Source of the DNA: Thermoplasmata archaeon
GTDB taxonomy: Archaea; Thermoplasmatota; E2; DHVEG-1; B18-G2
Assembly (NCBI GenBank): GCA_003651105.1
Contig: QMTN01000015.1
Coordinates: 1 to 7,407, forward strand
Direction: 5' to 3'
DNA length: 7,407 nt
The stretch's first letter is position 1. Each line of letters opens with the position of its first letter. The notes under the pieces are model-generated. The model ran no database searches. It saw only the letters and a program-made list of their open reading frames with translations, and had not been told where the DNA came from. The position numbers and the translations under genes are program-made. This document shows, piece after piece, positions 5,881-7,407 of this stretch.

Positions 5881-5884
5881 GTTT

Positions 5885-6796
5885 TCAGTCAGGGGTTATC
5901 ATTCTCTTGAACCTCTCCCACATCTCATCAACGTACTCCTGGAATCTCCGAATCCTCTCCTCGTCCCTCTTCGGTTTGAACAGATGGGAGAACCTGCCCT
6001 GGAGCTTGAGCCACTCATCCACGGGCTTTCTCTTGTATTTGCCCTCTATTATTGCCTTGCTTATCCCATTGAAGATCATTCTTTCGTTCTCATACTCGTA
6101 GAGTGGCCAGACTCCGGTTTCGACAGCGAGCCTTCCCATCTCTATGGTCATATCCATGCTGAACCTCCATCCCGGTGGGCAGGGTGTCAGGATCTCTATG
6201 TATTTTGGTCCCCTTATCTGCTTCGCCTTCATCACCTTTCTGTAAAGATCCTCTGGATAGGATATGCTTGCAGTCGCAACATACGGGATATGATGTGCTC
6301 TCACTATCGCACCCATATCCTTTGGAACCTCTTTCTTGCCTCCAACCGTCGTGGTGGTCCATGCTCCATAAGGGGTTGCGCCACTTCTCTGGATTCCGGT
6401 ATTCGAGTATATCTGATTGTTGTAACATATGTAGATGAAATCCGTCTCCCTCTCGAATGCTCCAGACATCGCCTGCAAACCTATATCATATGTTCCCCCA
6501 TCGCCAGCCCATACCACCACATTCGTCTTCTCTCTACCCAATTTCTTGAGTGCAGACACTATACCGCTCGCAGCCGCAGCGGATGCCTCGAAGGCTATGT
6601 TCAGAATCGGGATATCGAAGGACGTTTTTGGATACCAGCTCTCTATCACGGCTGTACAGCATGCTGGAATAACCATGATCGTATTCCTACCAAGAGCCTT
6701 CAGGATTATCCTCAAGCCTATGGTTGCCGGACATCCCGGGCATGCTGCGCTACCTGGAAGAATATATTCTTCTTTAGGCAGATCCTTTATCGCCAA
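5885..6796 (-). CDS. porB: Pyruvate (2-oxoacid):ferredoxin oxidoreductase, beta subunit
   Basis: The 303-residue catalytic subunit of the cytoplasmic enzyme that interconverts pyruvate plus CoA with acetyl-CoA, CO2 and reduced ferredoxin. Cysteines for the [4Fe-4S] cluster near TPP are at C19 and C22 (ACPGCPA), C47 (PACC) and C206 (LTPCPPGW); the C22-C47 spacing of 25 equals that in the characterised Desulfovibrio enzyme. The TPP motif GDGG (98-101) is followed by YNNQIYSNTG (125-134), then SGATPYGAWTTT (138-149). Length and C-terminal region (KPVDEWLKLQGRF) fit archaeal PorB. The start is TTG: GGAGG at 6804-6808 (- strand) lies 7 bases upstream, and the porA stop is 2 bases upstream. Specificity for pyruvate is inferred from overall PorB resemblance; a related 2-oxoacid enzyme (for example 2-ketoisovalerate) is the main alternative. 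Confidence 0.95.
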   Translation of the reverse strand: MAIKDLPKEEYILPGSAACPGCPATIGLRIILKALGRNTIMVIPACCTAVIESWYPKTSFDIPILNIAFEASAAAASGIVSALKKLGREKTNVVVWAGDGGTYDIGLQAMSGAFERETDFIYICYNNQIYSNTGIQRSGATPYGAWTTTTVGGKKEVPKDMGAIVRAHHIPYVATASISYPEDLYRKVMKAKQIRGPKYIEILTPCPPGWRFSMDMTIEMGRLAVETGVWPLYEYENERMIFNGISKAIIEGKYKRKPVDEWLKLQGRFSHLFKPKRDEERIRRFQEYVDEMWERFKRMITPD

Positions 6797-6798
6797 TC

Positions 6799-7407
6799 CT
6801 ATCCCTCCATATCATACCATTCAACTCCCTTCCACCTACCATCCATCACCTTCTTGACCATCTTCCCTATATCCTTATAGGTAACGTCCTTTCCACCCAA
6901 TCCAGCTATGTATCCATAGACTCTCGCATCACTGACTCCATAGAGTGTAGATTTTATCTCCGTGAAGAGGGGTCCCTCAAATCCGATGGATACTGCTCTG
7001 TCTATCACTATCAGATCGGATTGCTTTGAAAGGGAGAGGATATCCTCGCTAGGGAAGGGTCTGAAGAATCTCAATCTTGCGAGACCCACTCTTTTTCCTT
7101 CCTCCCTCAACTCATCAACCGCCACCTTGCTCTCTGCGCCGAGGGCTGCATAGGATACTATGATATAATCGGCATCATCGCACCTGTATCTTTCTATGAG
7201 ATCGCCATGATAGGTTCCGAACCTCTCCCTCCATTCTCTCGATATCTCGGGTATGAGTCTCTTTGCGTTTTCATGGGCATCCTGCATCGCCCTCCTTATC
7301 CTCGGATAGTCCTTGGGCATTATGATGTTGCCATGGGTAACCGGATTCTCTGGATCAAGGAGCCACTGGGGTTCCCTTTTCGGTAGAAATTCATCTATAT
7401 CCTTCTC
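6799..7407 (-). CDS. porA: Pyruvate (2-oxoacid):ferredoxin oxidoreductase, alpha subunit, C-terminal half
   Basis: These are the last 202 residues of the alpha subunit; the frame is open to the right edge, so the start and the N-terminal TPP-contacting domain lie outside. An ATG at 7320 is internal, because the family motif LDPENPVTHG (visible residues 17-26) is encoded upstream of it. The visible part covers the CoA-side domain and the transketolase C-terminal-like domain: RFGTYHGDLIERY, DADYIIVSYAALGAESKVA, GLARLRFFRPFPSEDI, VIDRAVSIGFEGPLFTEI and YIAGLGGKDVT. Full-length archaeal PorA is about 390 residues, so roughly half is present. The stop lies 2 bases before the porB TTG and GGAGG for porB is within its last codons, indicating coupled translation of the two subunits. 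The porG and porD subunits are expected further upstream, beyond the window. Confidence 0.94.
   Translation of the reverse strand, partial: EKDIDEFLPKREPQWLLDPENPVTHGNIIMPKDYPRIRRAMQDAHENAKRLIPEISREWRERFGTYHGDLIERYRCDDADYIIVSYAALGAESKVAVDELREEGKRVGLARLRFFRPFPSEDILSLSKQSDLIVIDRAVSIGFEGPLFTEIKSTLYGVSDARVYGYIAGLGGKDVTYKDIGKMVKKVMDGRWKGVEWYDMEG
6804..6808 (-). promoter_or_regulatory. Ribosome binding site that fixes the porB TTG start
   Basis: On the - strand GGAGG, within the last codons of porA, lies 7 bases before TTG at 6796. No ATG or GTG is available at a better place before the first Fe-S cysteines, so this site decides for the TTG start. Confidence 0.7.

Noticed and set aside
5874..5881. 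The TATA box read in the + direction as an antisense promoter into porB
   Set aside because: The core is nearly palindromic so this is possible, but no + strand gene follows; the - strand permease operon explains it better.
5789..6880. A 363-codon open frame on the + strand antisense to porB
   Set aside because: It is a shadow: the opposite strand encodes PorB with all Fe-S and TPP motifs, while this frame gives a low-complexity protein rich in S, H, C, L and R with no recognisable domain.
1..7407. CRISPR array, tRNA, rRNA, insertion sequence or prophage
   Set aside because: No spaced direct repeats, clover-leaf sequences, transposase motifs or phage genes were seen; nearly all bases belong to housekeeping or transport genes.

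Overview
The window is densely coding chromosomal DNA from an archaeon, probably a thermophile. Three things support this. A stand-alone pantoate kinase (GHMP family) sits beside a CoaBC protein, which is the archaeal version of CoA biosynthesis. A duplicated-domain MgtE/SLC41-like permease is paired with PhoU-TrkA_C proteins, a mainly archaeal arrangement. Arginine is mostly AGG/AGA and isoleucine often ATA, and several genes carry GGTGA or GGAGG ribosome-binding sites that match an archaeal 16S 3' end. The phylum cannot be fixed from this sequence; a Korarchaeota- or Thermoproteota-like lineage is only a guess.

Left part, + strand (1-3256): one tightly packed gene string. It holds the 3' part of an ABC-2 type transporter permease (cut by the window edge), a UspA-type stress protein, bifunctional coaBC, and pantoate kinase. 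Spacers are 0 to 2 bases, so translation is probably coupled. CoaBC and pantoate kinase belong to the same pathway, from pantoate through phosphopantothenate to 4'-phosphopantetheine. Phosphopantothenate synthetase, the step between them, is not in this window.

Middle, - strand (3253-5768): an apparent operon read right to left. It runs from an integral membrane MgtE/SLC41-like cation permease with two fused membrane domains, through a first PhoU-TrkA_C protein, to a second paralogous PhoU-TrkA_C protein. The permease lacks the cytosolic N and CBS domains of bacterial MgtE, so the two soluble proteins look like regulators supplied in trans. A TATA-like promoter at 5871-5880 and a leader of roughly 80 bases precede it. 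Its last gene meets pantoate kinase tail to tail, sharing a CTAG that is a stop codon on both strands.

Right part, - strand (5885-7407): the 3' end of a 2-oxoacid:ferredoxin oxidoreductase operon, most likely pyruvate synthase. It contains the C-terminal half of the alpha subunit (porA, cut by the window edge), followed after 2 bases by a complete beta subunit (porB) with its TPP and Fe-S motifs and a TTG start.

No tRNA, rRNA, CRISPR, insertion sequence or prophage signal was seen. No gene-free stretch exceeds about 120 bases. The part most worth a second look is the permease with its two PhoU-TrkA_C proteins.
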